This document shows positions 1-5,623 of a stretch of DNA of 10,828 bases, in pieces. The DNA is from Candidatus Collierbacteria bacterium (GTDB lineage Bacteria > Patescibacteriota > Microgenomatia > UBA1400 > MFAQ01), in the NCBI GenBank assembly GCA_003531665.1, contig DQFC01000037.1:1-10828 (forward strand), written 5' to 3'. The stretch's first letter is position 1. Each line of letters opens with the position of its first letter. The notes beneath the pieces were generated by a model. It saw only the letters and a list, made by a program, of their open reading frames with translations, made no database searches and was not told the DNA's origin. Position numbers and translations under genes: made by a program.

Positions 1-20
1 CCAAATGGCGGGGCAAACTG

Positions 21-332
21 CTATGCGACGATGGTCTCGACTTCCACCGCACCGGACTCGATCTGGTCTTTCCACCAGCGCTCCGAAGCGCCAATTACTC
101 CCCCACTCGTCATCAACCAGGGATCGGGGTATCCAAAGGGGTTGATTACCCTTTTCAGGAGATACATAATGCCGACTTCAGATTCACGTTCAAAAAATCT
201 ATCCGCTCCTTGGATATCTATCAGAGTATTGGCCGGAATGGCCTTTTTAATCACCACCCAAAACTCATCGGCATCCGGCAATCGGTTACACGGACGGGTA
301 ACCTTGATTTTAAACCAATCTTTCCAGCTCAT
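21..332 (-). CDS. Small hypothetical protein (103 aa)
   Basis: I do not recognise this protein. It is about 103 residues, rich in Trp and charged residues (starts MSWKDWFKIKV, has an RWWKDQ stretch near the end), with no signal peptide or membrane segment, so it is probably a small soluble cytoplasmic protein. The frame can be opened at a GTG at 338, but that GTG lies inside a purine-rich GAGAGGTG ribosome site. The ATG at 330-332, 5 nt after GAGAGG, is the better start. A promoter with an extended -10 lies just upstream (370-398), so it can be transcribed apart from ndk, whose stop is 69 nt away. The open frame on the opposite strand over 31-447 looks like a shadow. Coding status rests on the ribosome site, the promoter and plausible composition only. 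Confidence 0.62.
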   Translation of the reverse strand: MSWKDWFKIKVTRPCNRLPDADEFWVVIKKAIPANTLIDIQGADRFFERESEVGIMYLLKRVINPFGYPDPWLMTSGGVIGASERWWKDQIESGAVEVETIVA

Positions 333-369
333 GTTCACCTCTCAATCTGAATTTTCAATCTACCTGGAT

Positions 370-398
370 ATTTTACCAGCATCTATGATTGCCAACAA
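370..398 (-). promoter_or_regulatory. Extended -10 sigma70-type promoter for the 103-aa gene
   Basis: On the minus strand, TTGTTG (393-398) is followed after exactly 17 nt by TAAAAT (370-375), preceded by TGG, giving a TGn extended -10. The predicted transcript starts about 30 nt before the ATG at 332. The -35 is weak (3 of 6 to TTGACA), which an extended -10 can offset. Confidence 0.5.
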
Positions 399-401
399 CC
401 T

Positions 402-887
402 CTATCGAAACTCACCACCAAGCTCCTCTTCACTGTACACAAGCTGATCCATAGTTGTCTGATATTCATGTATCTCTTTTTCAGAAAACACAATATCGAT
501 TTCCCTCTGCACATTTTCCAGAGAATCGGAGGCGTGGACCAAGTTGTTCCCCCCACTCATCCCCCAGTCACCCCGGACCGATCCAGCCTCAGCCTCGTAC
601 CCCTTACGGGTGCCTATAATTCTCCTGATTAGATCTACCGCGTTGTATCCTTCCCAGATCATAGCCACTATCGGCGTCCACTTCATAAATTTAGCTATTT
701 TGGGAAAAAATGGTGCTTCGGCATACTGGTGATACCATTTTTTCAGTATCTCGTCGTCCATCTGAATCATTTTTAAGGCTACTAACTTGAATCCTTTTTT
801 TTCAAACCGACTGATGATATCTCCAATCAGGCCTCTTTGTAGAGCATCCGGCTTGATTAGAACGAGCGATCTTTCCATTTTTGTCAT
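402..887 (-). CDS. ndk: Nucleoside diphosphate kinase
   Basis: Transfers the gamma-phosphate of ATP to NDPs through a phosphohistidine, balancing cytoplasmic NTP and dNTP pools. The residues seen fall at the same numbers as in human NDK: K12 in LVLIKPDAL, R88, R105 in VRGDWG, N115 and the catalytic H118 in NLVHASDS. The variant HASDS replaces the usual bacterial HGSDS; position 94, usually Thr, is Arg, and position 96, usually Pro in the Kpn loop, is Gly. At 161 aa it is a little longer than the usual 140-150, because of a C-terminal extension of unknown role. Two starts compete: ATG at 887, with AAGGG only 1 nt away, and ATG at 878, giving the family-typical MERSLVLIKPDA with AAGGG 10 nt upstream. 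It is last in the NYN-yraN-ndk run, 26 nt after yraN. Confidence 0.97.
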   Translation of the reverse strand: MTKMERSLVLIKPDALQRGLIGDIISRFEKKGFKLVALKMIQMDDEILKKWYHQYAEAPFFPKIAKFMKWTPIVAMIWEGYNAVDLIRRIIGTRKGYEAEAGSVRGDWGMSGGNNLVHASDSLENVQREIDIVFSEKEIHEYQTTMDQLVYSEEELGGEFR

Positions 888-913
888 ACCCTTATTTTAT
901 CCTACAAAGCCCC

Positions 914-1306
914 CTAATAGACCGCCTGATAATGTTCTAACTTTTCCACCTCTCCATTTTCTCTTAGTACCACTGCCACCACATCCACCCGACACAATCC
1001 GCCCCATTTTTCTTCGTCTTGAGTTTTTGATTCCTTGAGTTCTTGAGTTCTCATATACACCTCCCCCATCCTCTTGACTTGTCCCATCTTGTTTTTATTA
1101 AACATATCCTCTGGTTCGCCAAAATCATGCCCTATTTTTGTTTTCACTTCTACAAACACTAAAGTCTGTGCGTCCCAGCAAACAATATCTATCTCTCCAA
1201 AGCGGGTACGAAAATTCCTCTCTACTATCTTGTAGCCTTTTTTCACCAGATATTCAGCCGCCAAATCCTCTCCTCGATTCCCCGTCTTTTTGTTATCTCT
1301 TTTCAT
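914..1306 (-). CDS. yraN: YraN/UPF0102 family predicted endonuclease
   Basis: Small restriction-endonuclease-fold protein of the UPF0102/YraN family, a predicted DNA nuclease often encoded near competence or recombination genes; its substrate is not established. Family marks are NRGEDLAAEYLVKKGY (10-25), NFRTRFGEIDIV (31-42) and LVFVEVKTK (49-57), with putative metal ligands E13, D40 and E53 and catalytic K55, then CRVDVVAV (105-112). Length (130 aa) is near the family norm. The stretch from about 86 to 99, RTQELKESKTQDEE, does not look like the family and is coded by 8-bp tandem repeats (1018-1049); the same heptapeptide TQELKES occurs in comM of this window. The ATG at 1306 lies 9 nt after the NYN stop, with only a weak GAAAGTGA ribosome site, so translation may be coupled. 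It is co-oriented with ndk downstream. Confidence 0.93.
   Translation of the reverse strand: MKRDNKKTGNRGEDLAAEYLVKKGYKIVERNFRTRFGEIDIVCWDAQTLVFVEVKTKIGHDFGEPEDMFNKNKMGQVKRMGEVYMRTQELKESKTQDEEKWGGLCRVDVVAVVLRENGEVEKLEHYQAVY
1018..1049. repeat. 8-bp tandem repeat, four units, in frame inside yraN
   Basis: Plus-strand units are CTTGAGTT (1018-1025), TTTGATTC (1026-1033), CTTGAGTT (1034-1041) and CTTGAGTT (1042-1049). Read on the minus strand they code for TQELKESKTQ. Unit length 8 is not a multiple of 3, so the protein period is 8 residues per 24 bases. A near-copy of three consecutive units (22 of 24 bases alike by eye) lies in comM at 6873-6896. Confidence 0.8.
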
Positions 1307-1315
1307 TCACTTTCG

Positions 1316-1978
1316 TCACATGCCAAAATACTTCGGCCCCTTGCCGTCGCCCGCCACCACTGACTCTGACGGCTCGGACGCCGTTTCCTTTAGAGCCTCT
1401 TTCTTTGGACGATCCGTCTGTTTCTTGCGTGTATAGCTCAACTTCTTCCTCAAATCACTCATGGTAATAAAATAACTAGAATACTTCTCAATCAGCGAAG
1501 AATAGTTCCACTTATTGGGCACAATAATTTTTCCCAGTTTGCCATTTTGCTCTAGGTACTCTTCCAAACAAAAGAAGTCGCCATCACCGGAAACTATGAT
1601 TGCCTTGTCGTACTTCTGGTAGTTGATCATGGCGTGTAGTACCATCTCGGCATCGATGTTCCCTTTTATCTTGATATCAGTCGCCTCCTTATTTAGTATT
1701 TCAAGAATAGGTTTATATATTAGCTCAAACCCGTCTTGCTTCAATGCGTCATACAGTTCCTGATTATCCGGCATATATCCAATAAAGATAAAAGCCTTTT
1801 GGACATGCAAATCACTTCTTAAGTACTCGTAAAACTTTCCAAAATCCAGATTCCATCCTTTGTAGCGAAAATGCTTTCCATCAGCAGTTCGGATGTCATT
1901 TCTCACCCCCAGATTCAAATTTTGACTATCGATAAAAGCGTATACCACCTGTCTGTCTTGAGATTTCTTTTTATCCAT
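1316..1978 (-). CDS. NYN-domain (LabA/DUF88-like) protein, probable RNase
   Basis: PIN-like NYN-domain protein, a family of metal-dependent ribonucleases. The domain spans about residues 9-178: strand and first acidic residue in VVYAFIDSQNLNLG (D17), then KGNIDAEMVLHAM (D109) and IIVSGDGDFFCLEEYL (D132, D134), which give the usual acidic metal site. Residues 180-220 form a Lys/Arg- then Ser/Glu-rich, probably disordered tail ending GPKYFGM, perhaps for RNA or protein contact. The ATG at 1978 has no visible Shine-Dalgarno; a TATCAT (minus strand, 1989-1994) lies 10 nt before it, so the mRNA may be almost leaderless. It is first of a three-gene run with yraN and ndk. The RNA substrate cannot be told from sequence. 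Confidence 0.88.
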   Translation of the reverse strand: MDKKKSQDRQVVYAFIDSQNLNLGVRNDIRTADGKHFRYKGWNLDFGKFYEYLRSDLHVQKAFIFIGYMPDNQELYDALKQDGFELIYKPILEILNKEATDIKIKGNIDAEMVLHAMINYQKYDKAIIVSGDGDFFCLEEYLEQNGKLGKIIVPNKWNYSSLIEKYSSYFITMSDLRKKLSYTRKKQTDRPKKEALKETASEPSESVVAGDGKGPKYFGM

Positions 1979-2012
1979 ATATATAAAGATGATACACCAC
2001 CAACAATAACCA

Positions 2013-2039
2013 CAAAAACGCCCCCGGTTTCCCGAGGGC
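2013..2039 (-). terminator. Intrinsic terminator after the DUF4419 gene
   Basis: Minus-strand reading gives GCCCTCGG, a GAAA loop, CCGGGGGC (one U-G wobble), then C and five A on the plus strand, i.e. a run of five U after a single G. It begins 13 nt after the stop at 2053 and separates this gene from the NYN run. Confidence 0.85.
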
Positions 2040-2052
2040 TATTTAAACAAAT

Positions 2053-3084
2053 TTACTTTTCCCCTTCAATCACCCCGTAGCCGATGAGGGGCGTCAGCAC
2101 GCCATTTTGCATCTCCATGCCGGTCAAACCGGCGAAGAAACGCATCGGATAGCGAGAGTCCATGACCTGCCAGATAAACGGCACAACGGACATGCCGGAA
2201 GGGAATTCGTTCAAGGAGTAACCGTCATACCGACCGTCTCCGGCTACCTCAGCCTTGAACTGGGGACCGTTCTTGCCATACACATAAGCGTAGAAATCTG
2301 TCAGCCAACCGTTGGCCAAAGCTCCGCCACTCCTCTGGCGGTACTTAAAGAACGACCGCCACATGGCAATGTCAGGGGTATTCCTCCCCACCTGATCGGC
2401 AATCTGACGCACACGGGCTTTGATGCGATCAAAGTACACGTTTTGACCGAAGTTCTTCTCCAGCCATTCGATACGCTCATAGAGAGACAGCCAGTCGGCG
2501 TGGGTACCATCCAAGTGAATCTCGGGGATGCCACAAAGAGTGTGGACTTCGAAGTCGAAATAGGGAGAGGCGGCATCCATAACCGAGACCAAATAGGCCA
2601 GCTCATGTGTTTCATCATCGGTTGTGAAATGAGGAAAGAAGCCCTCAACCAGTTCCGTGTCGGTTTCCACGGCCAAAGCGGATCGGAAACGGCCAATAGC
2701 CAACGGCCAAGCCGAGTCATCCCCGAACAGTTCATCACAACGCACGATGACTTTCTTCTTATTGTTCGGATCTCCGTTGAAAAGCGCAGCGAAGCGTTCC
2801 GGATCGAGCTTGACCATCGTCGCTACTTCTTGAATGATCGTCGTCCAGAAATGTCCCGGCTCCAAGCGAAGCGGAAGGTGCTGAGAAAAGGCCCAGAAGC
2901 TAGCCTGAATCAACGGCGAAGCCGGCATACCAAAACCAAAGCGGGCTTTGATCATACCAGTGTTCGTCGAGAAGCGGATTCGACCGTCTCCCAATATTGC
3001 TTTCAGGAATGATCCCCCATCTGTCTCATCCGTTAACCTTCGATTGCGAACATTATCTTTATCGAGCGGCATCACAATTTTCAT
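2053..3084 (-). CDS. DUF4419 domain protein
   Basis: I recognise the DUF4419 pattern, a domain of unknown function known from bacteria and fungi. Marks, numbered from the ATG at 3084, are LEPGHFWTTIIQEVATMV (74-91), FFPHFTTDDETHELAYLVSVMDA (149-171), YFDFEVHTLCGIPEIHLDGTHADW (175-198), MWRSFFKY (241-248), SGGALANGWLTDFYAY (252-267) and FPSGMSVVPFIW (294-305), ending with IGYGVIEGE. The domain fills almost the whole 343 aa; no signal peptide or membrane span. A TTG at 3096 would extend it by 4 codons, but GGAGG lies within those codons, 6 nt before the ATG at 3084, so the ATG is preferred. It is a single-gene unit with its own terminator, divergent from the 260-aa gene, with an inverted repeat over the likely -10. 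G+C is higher than in comM. Enzymatic role unknown. Confidence 0.86.
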   Translation of the reverse strand: MKIVMPLDKDNVRNRRLTDETDGGSFLKAILGDGRIRFSTNTGMIKARFGFGMPASPLIQASFWAFSQHLPLRLEPGHFWTTIIQEVATMVKLDPERFAALFNGDPNNKKKVIVRCDELFGDDSAWPLAIGRFRSALAVETDTELVEGFFPHFTTDDETHELAYLVSVMDAASPYFDFEVHTLCGIPEIHLDGTHADWLSLYERIEWLEKNFGQNVYFDRIKARVRQIADQVGRNTPDIAMWRSFFKYRQRSGGALANGWLTDFYAYVYGKNGPQFKAEVAGDGRYDGYSLNEFPSGMSVVPFIWQVMDSRYPMRFFAGLTGMEMQNGVLTPLIGYGVIEGEK

Positions 3085-3111
3085 TTTTTCCTCCAAAACA
3101 GGTTATTAGTG

Positions 3112-3132
3112 TACAATTACCCCATAATTGTA
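3112..3132. promoter_or_regulatory. 8-bp inverted repeat, candidate operator
   Basis: Perfect inverted repeat TACAATTA (3112-3119), 5-base spacer, TAATTGTA (3125-3132), in the 140-bp divergent region. The minus-strand arm at 3127-3132 is TACAAT, preceded by TGA, the best (extended) -10 for the DUF4419 gene, so a dimeric regulator bound here would block it. It ends 17 nt before the -35 of the plus-strand gene. No T-run follows, so it is not a terminator. Function is inferred. Confidence 0.5.
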
Positions 3133-3149
3133 TCATAGCTCATCCCTAC

Positions 3150-3178
3150 TTGACTTATGCCTAAAAATGTGATACTAT
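3150..3178 (+). promoter_or_regulatory. Sigma70-type promoter for the 260-aa gene
   Basis: TTGACT (3150-3155), 17-nt spacer, TACTAT (3173-3178). Predicted start of RNA is near 3185, about 40 nt before the ATG at 3225. The GTGATACTAT around the -10 is also found at the promoter of the 112-aa membrane-protein gene. Confidence 0.75.
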
Positions 3179-3224
3179 AGGGCTTCTAAACCTTGACAAT
3201 CTATTCCCGCCTAAGGAGGCATTC

Positions 3225-4007
3225 ATGAACCATGTCGACGAAATGTTGGAAACCGTCCTGGCCCTCAAGACTCCAGCCGATGTCCGCGCCCTGGCCAAAG
3301 TCCAGACGGATGAGATGGCGGATCTGATGGCTACCTACCGCCAGGCCCTCCCGAGCGTGACGAGAGAACAAAACGAAGAGACTCACGCCCTTCTCGCCAC
3401 CATCCGCGAAACCATCAAAAATGCCGTCGCGGTCTTGGATTGGTGGAGCCAAATCCACGTATCCGACCCCCCTGGGTCAGAAATGGCTTCGGTCGTGTTC
3501 GCAAAGAAGATTCATCTGCACATGGCGCTTACAAAGATGTATTTCTTCGAGGTTGGAACCATGACAGATGGTCGAAACGCCCAAATCCGCTCCATCGAAC
3601 AGGGTTTTACCCTCAAAAATAACACTGATTTCACCGCAACCACCAGCCCAGAGGCAGCTGCCGAAGCCATCGCTGAAGTCTTGAAGGCTTTCCGAACAAG
3701 AGATGGCAAACCTTGGGACATCGCCACCTTCATCTCTGACGGCAATAAGCCGAACAGCGCCGTCAAAGACTTCTTCCTGGCCTGGAAACATCGGATCCAG
3801 GACTATCTCCGGAGATTCCAGCCGATAAGCCAGGAAATGCTCATGGAACGGGAGCTCCTCATTGCTACCAAAGGGAAAACTCATCAAGAAATCGTGAGCC
3901 TGTTGGCCCAAGGCTGGTCGGTATACGACCTCAGATCCAACAGTGCAACTTTGGTCTACAGAAACATCTTTTTGACCATCGTCGGCACCAAAATCATCAA
4001 GTTCTAG
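3225..4007 (+). CDS. Hypothetical protein, mostly helical (260 aa)
   Basis: I do not recognise a family. The protein reads as mostly alpha-helical through about residue 130 (repeated Ala/Leu/Glu/Lys stretches such as DEMLETVLALKTPADVRAL), followed by an Asn/Thr-rich link, another helical section (EAAAEAIAEVLKAFR) and a C-terminal part, EIVSLLAQGWSVYDLRSNSATLVYRNIFLTIVG, that suggests a helix plus short beta strands around a GW motif. No signal peptide or clear membrane span; probably cytoplasmic. The start is firm: AAGGAGG lies 5 nt before the ATG. It is a single-gene unit with a near-consensus promoter (3150-3178) and a strong terminator (4016-4043). Codon use is GC-rich: 36 of 60 bases G/C in 3241-3300, against 28 of 60 in 5881-5940 within comM. 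Good expression signals argue for a real, actively made protein. Confidence 0.8.
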   Translation: MNHVDEMLETVLALKTPADVRALAKVQTDEMADLMATYRQALPSVTREQNEETHALLATIRETIKNAVAVLDWWSQIHVSDPPGSEMASVVFAKKIHLHMALTKMYFFEVGTMTDGRNAQIRSIEQGFTLKNNTDFTATTSPEAAAEAIAEVLKAFRTRDGKPWDIATFISDGNKPNSAVKDFFLAWKHRIQDYLRRFQPISQEMLMERELLIATKGKTHQEIVSLLAQGWSVYDLRSNSATLVYRNIFLTIVGTKIIKF

Positions 4008-4015
4008 TTTTACAG

Positions 4016-4043
4016 CCGAGTGCACCCTGCACTCGGTTTTTTT
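4016..4043 (+). terminator. Intrinsic terminator after the 260-aa gene
   Basis: Perfect 9-bp stem CCGAGTGCA / TGCACTCGG with a CCC loop, followed by seven T (4037-4043). It lies 8 nt past the TAG at 4007. Confidence 0.93.
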
Positions 4044-4064
4044 ATTCCAAAAGGATCAAGGGCC

Positions 4065-4093
4065 TTGCTCTATCTCCTTCAAAGTGTTATTAT
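4065..4093 (+). promoter_or_regulatory. Sigma70-type promoter for the 161-aa gene
   Basis: TTGCTC (4065-4070), 17-nt spacer, TATTAT (4088-4093, 5 of 6 to TATAAT). Predicted RNA start is near 4100, giving a leader of about 28 nt that contains CGGAGGT just before the ATG at 4128. It sits right after the preceding gene's terminator, so this gene is transcribed alone. Confidence 0.7.
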
Positions 4094-4127
4094 AGGCCAG
4101 CACATTTAACATAAATACGGAGGTCAC

Positions 4128-4613
4128 ATGACCAATCCCTATCCTTCCGCGGAATATATCACCCACCTTGGTGAAAAAGAGGCACGAGAACTATCTTTGA
4201 TCATTAACAGCTACAAAGCGATGACCGTACACGATAGTGCCTTGATAAATCAAACCAGAGCCGATATAGCAAAACGAAAAGTTATCTGGCAGAAACAGCT
4301 TTCGGAACTCTCTGAACTCCTTGCAAGATTCCCAGATGATGCCACTTCCAAACTTGGTTTCTTAATCACCAAGCAACACACCACCATTCAGACCGCTCTC
4401 ACTTACCTGGAAATCTTCGAATACGAGCTGGATATGGCAGAAGTCAATGCCGGTACAGTCTTTTCACCTGACTCCTGGACCTCAGGCCCCGATACCGATC
4501 TTCCACCTACCAACTCAGACTATGCCAAAAAGATCAACGACGCTTGGAAAAACATGAATCTTTCTGACATCGACAAGATGATTGAAGAAATGCTCAAAGG
4601 TCCCAAGGCTTGA
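4128..4613 (+). CDS. Hypothetical helical protein (161 aa)
   Basis: Not recognised. A small soluble, mostly helical protein: long amphipathic, coiled-coil-like stretches over about residues 15-70 (EKEARELSLIINSYKAM, then KRKVIWQKQLSELSELLARF) and 78-107 (FLITKQHTTIQTALTYLEIFEYEL), a Pro/Ser/Asp-rich link at 112-132 (FSPDSWTSGPDTDLPP) and a short C-terminal helical hairpin ending IDKMIEEMLKGPKA. It has no Cys, no signal peptide and no membrane span. GGAGGT 3 nt before the ATG fixes the start. It has its own promoter and terminator. It lies beside the 260-aa gene in the same orientation and both are helical, but I see no sequence likeness between them and cannot claim shared function. Confidence 0.8.
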   Translation: MTNPYPSAEYITHLGEKEARELSLIINSYKAMTVHDSALINQTRADIAKRKVIWQKQLSELSELLARFPDDATSKLGFLITKQHTTIQTALTYLEIFEYELDMAEVNAGTVFSPDSWTSGPDTDLPPTNSDYAKKINDAWKNMNLSDIDKMIEEMLKGPKA

Positions 4614-4650
4614 CCCAGACAAAACAGTGAATGTATCAGAATGAAAGTTT

Positions 4651-4679
4651 ACCGGGTGCAGAAATGCATCCGGTTTTTT
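4651..4679 (+). terminator. Intrinsic terminator after the 161-aa gene
   Basis: Stem ACCGGGTGCA / TGCATCCGGT (10 bp, one G-U wobble) with a GAAA loop, then a T-run through 4679. It faces the minus-strand terminator at 4695-4723, insulating the two convergent genes. Confidence 0.9.
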
Positions 4680-4694
4680 GTGTACTCACAAGCA

Positions 4695-4723
4695 CAAAAA
4701 ACCCGTCCTCTTTCGAGGGCGGG
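4695..4723 (-). terminator. Intrinsic terminator after the secreted-protein gene
   Basis: Minus-strand reading: CCCGCCCTC, GAAA loop, GAGGACGGG (one mismatch), then six U. It starts 8 nt past the stop at 4732. Confidence 0.83.
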
Positions 4724-4731
4724 GCAAAATT

Positions 4732-5544
4732 CTACTGGATAATAATCATCCGCGTTGCGTACAAGTTTTCCGGGTGAAGCAAGTCTGTCAGTCCCAGCAG
4801 ATCAAAGGTTCCCGGATACCTGCCAGATGCTGTCTTGACGGTCAGGGTGAAGGACTGTCCTGCCGGGACCACCCCGCGCCAACAGAGGATAGCGCCTGTG
4901 TAGCTTCCGTCAAAGCCCCAGATCTCCCCTCCGGTGAATGAATACTCAATGTTTCTGTTGGTTCCAGAGAAGAAAACTGTCGCCGCCATATCAAAAGGCA
5001 GGCCGACAGGGGTGCTGTTGGTCAGGGTGACCTCAATAAAAAAGATTACTCCTCCCTTTGAGACCACGTCGGGCGCATTTGAGGTGACGGTCAATCTCGG
5101 CTCGAGGATTTCGATGACTGCCATGTGTAGGTTGGCCGCGTCCAGAGCAGATACCAAAGTCCGCGTCCCAACTTCGACATCAGTCCGCAGAGTCACGCTC
5201 ATCCGTACCTCAGCAACTTTCCCTCCCTTTACAACACCATTCCATACAAATACAAATTCTGAAGTGGTCGAAACCTCTTTGATCCGACCATCAGCCGATT
5301 CGACATGAACCGCCGAGACCAGGTCCTTCGGAAAACGGATTATCCACCCGACGATTCTGGCAGGTCGCTTCCCCACATTGCTCGCCATCACAGATACCTG
5401 GATCGTTTCCCCAGGGTATCCACTAGTGGGGGAAACAACAGCCAATCTCAATGGCGCCACGGCTGTTTGGGGTTTGGCCATCACCGGAATGGTATTCACG
5501 GCCAGCACAAGTACGATCAGAATCAAAGCCAGAAATTTCTTCAT
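4732..5544 (-). CDS. Secreted two-domain beta-sandwich protein
   Basis: Exported protein with a clear Sec signal peptide: MKKF, a hydrophobic core at about 5-20, then a signal peptidase I-like site after VMA (residue 23). The mature part looks like two Ig-like or CARDB/DUF11-like beta-sandwich domains. The first (about 31-148) opens LRLAVVSPTSGYPGETIQVSV; the second (about 150-270) opens RLTVTSNAPDVVSKGGVIFF and has the alternating hydrophobic pattern and VPAGQSFTLTV strand common in such domains. One Cys (ILCWRGV), no lipobox, no LPXTG sorting motif and no C-terminal anchor, so it is either released or held by partners. It may act in surface adhesion or as an envelope structural protein; this is inference from fold pattern only. 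Start: AGAGG 5 nt before the ATG. Own promoter at 5585-5613 and own terminator. Confidence 0.85.
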   Translation of the reverse strand: MKKFLALILIVLVLAVNTIPVMAKPQTAVAPLRLAVVSPTSGYPGETIQVSVMASNVGKRPARIVGWIIRFPKDLVSAVHVESADGRIKEVSTTSEFVFVWNGVVKGGKVAEVRMSVTLRTDVEVGTRTLVSALDAANLHMAVIEILEPRLTVTSNAPDVVSKGGVIFFIEVTLTNSTPVGLPFDMAATVFFSGTNRNIEYSFTGGEIWGFDGSYTGAILCWRGVVPAGQSFTLTVKTASGRYPGTFDLLGLTDLLHPENLYATRMIIIQ

Positions 5545-5584
5545 GTTGTCCTCTTTTCAACGTTCAGATTTTCAAACAGCTCAA

Positions 5585-5613
5585 ATTCTAGCACAGAACC
5601 ACCAACATTGCAA
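5585..5613 (-). promoter_or_regulatory. Extended -10 promoter for the secreted-protein gene
   Basis: Minus strand: TTGCAA (5608-5613), 17-nt spacer, TAGAAT (5585-5590) preceded by TGC, an extended -10. The -35 starts only 10 nt past the comM stop, with no terminator between, so comM transcripts may also run into this gene. Confidence 0.7.
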
Positions 5614-5623
5614 GCTTATAGGT

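Noticed and set aside
31..447. 138-codon plus-strand open frame over the 103-aa gene and the ndk end
   Set aside because: It overlaps the 3' end of ndk and the promoter region on the other strand, has no ribosome site, and its translation is Ser-rich without pattern, as expected of a shadow.
1018..1049. CRISPR-like array from the octamer repeats
   Set aside because: Units are 8 bp without spacers and lie within coding sequence.
2107..3012. 301-codon open frame on the plus strand
   Set aside because: It lies wholly opposite the DUF4419 gene, whose conserved segments, ribosome site and terminator are clear; the plus-strand translation has no recognisable domain and no ribosome site.
3477..4025. 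182-codon minus-strand open frame opposite the 260-aa gene
   Set aside because: It would begin inside the terminator stem of the plus-strand gene and lacks its own signals; the plus-strand gene has promoter, ribosome site and terminator.
3225..4613. Toxin-antitoxin pair
   Set aside because: The two genes have separate promoters and terminators, a 120-nt gap and atypical sizes, and neither resembles a toxin or DNA-binding antitoxin.
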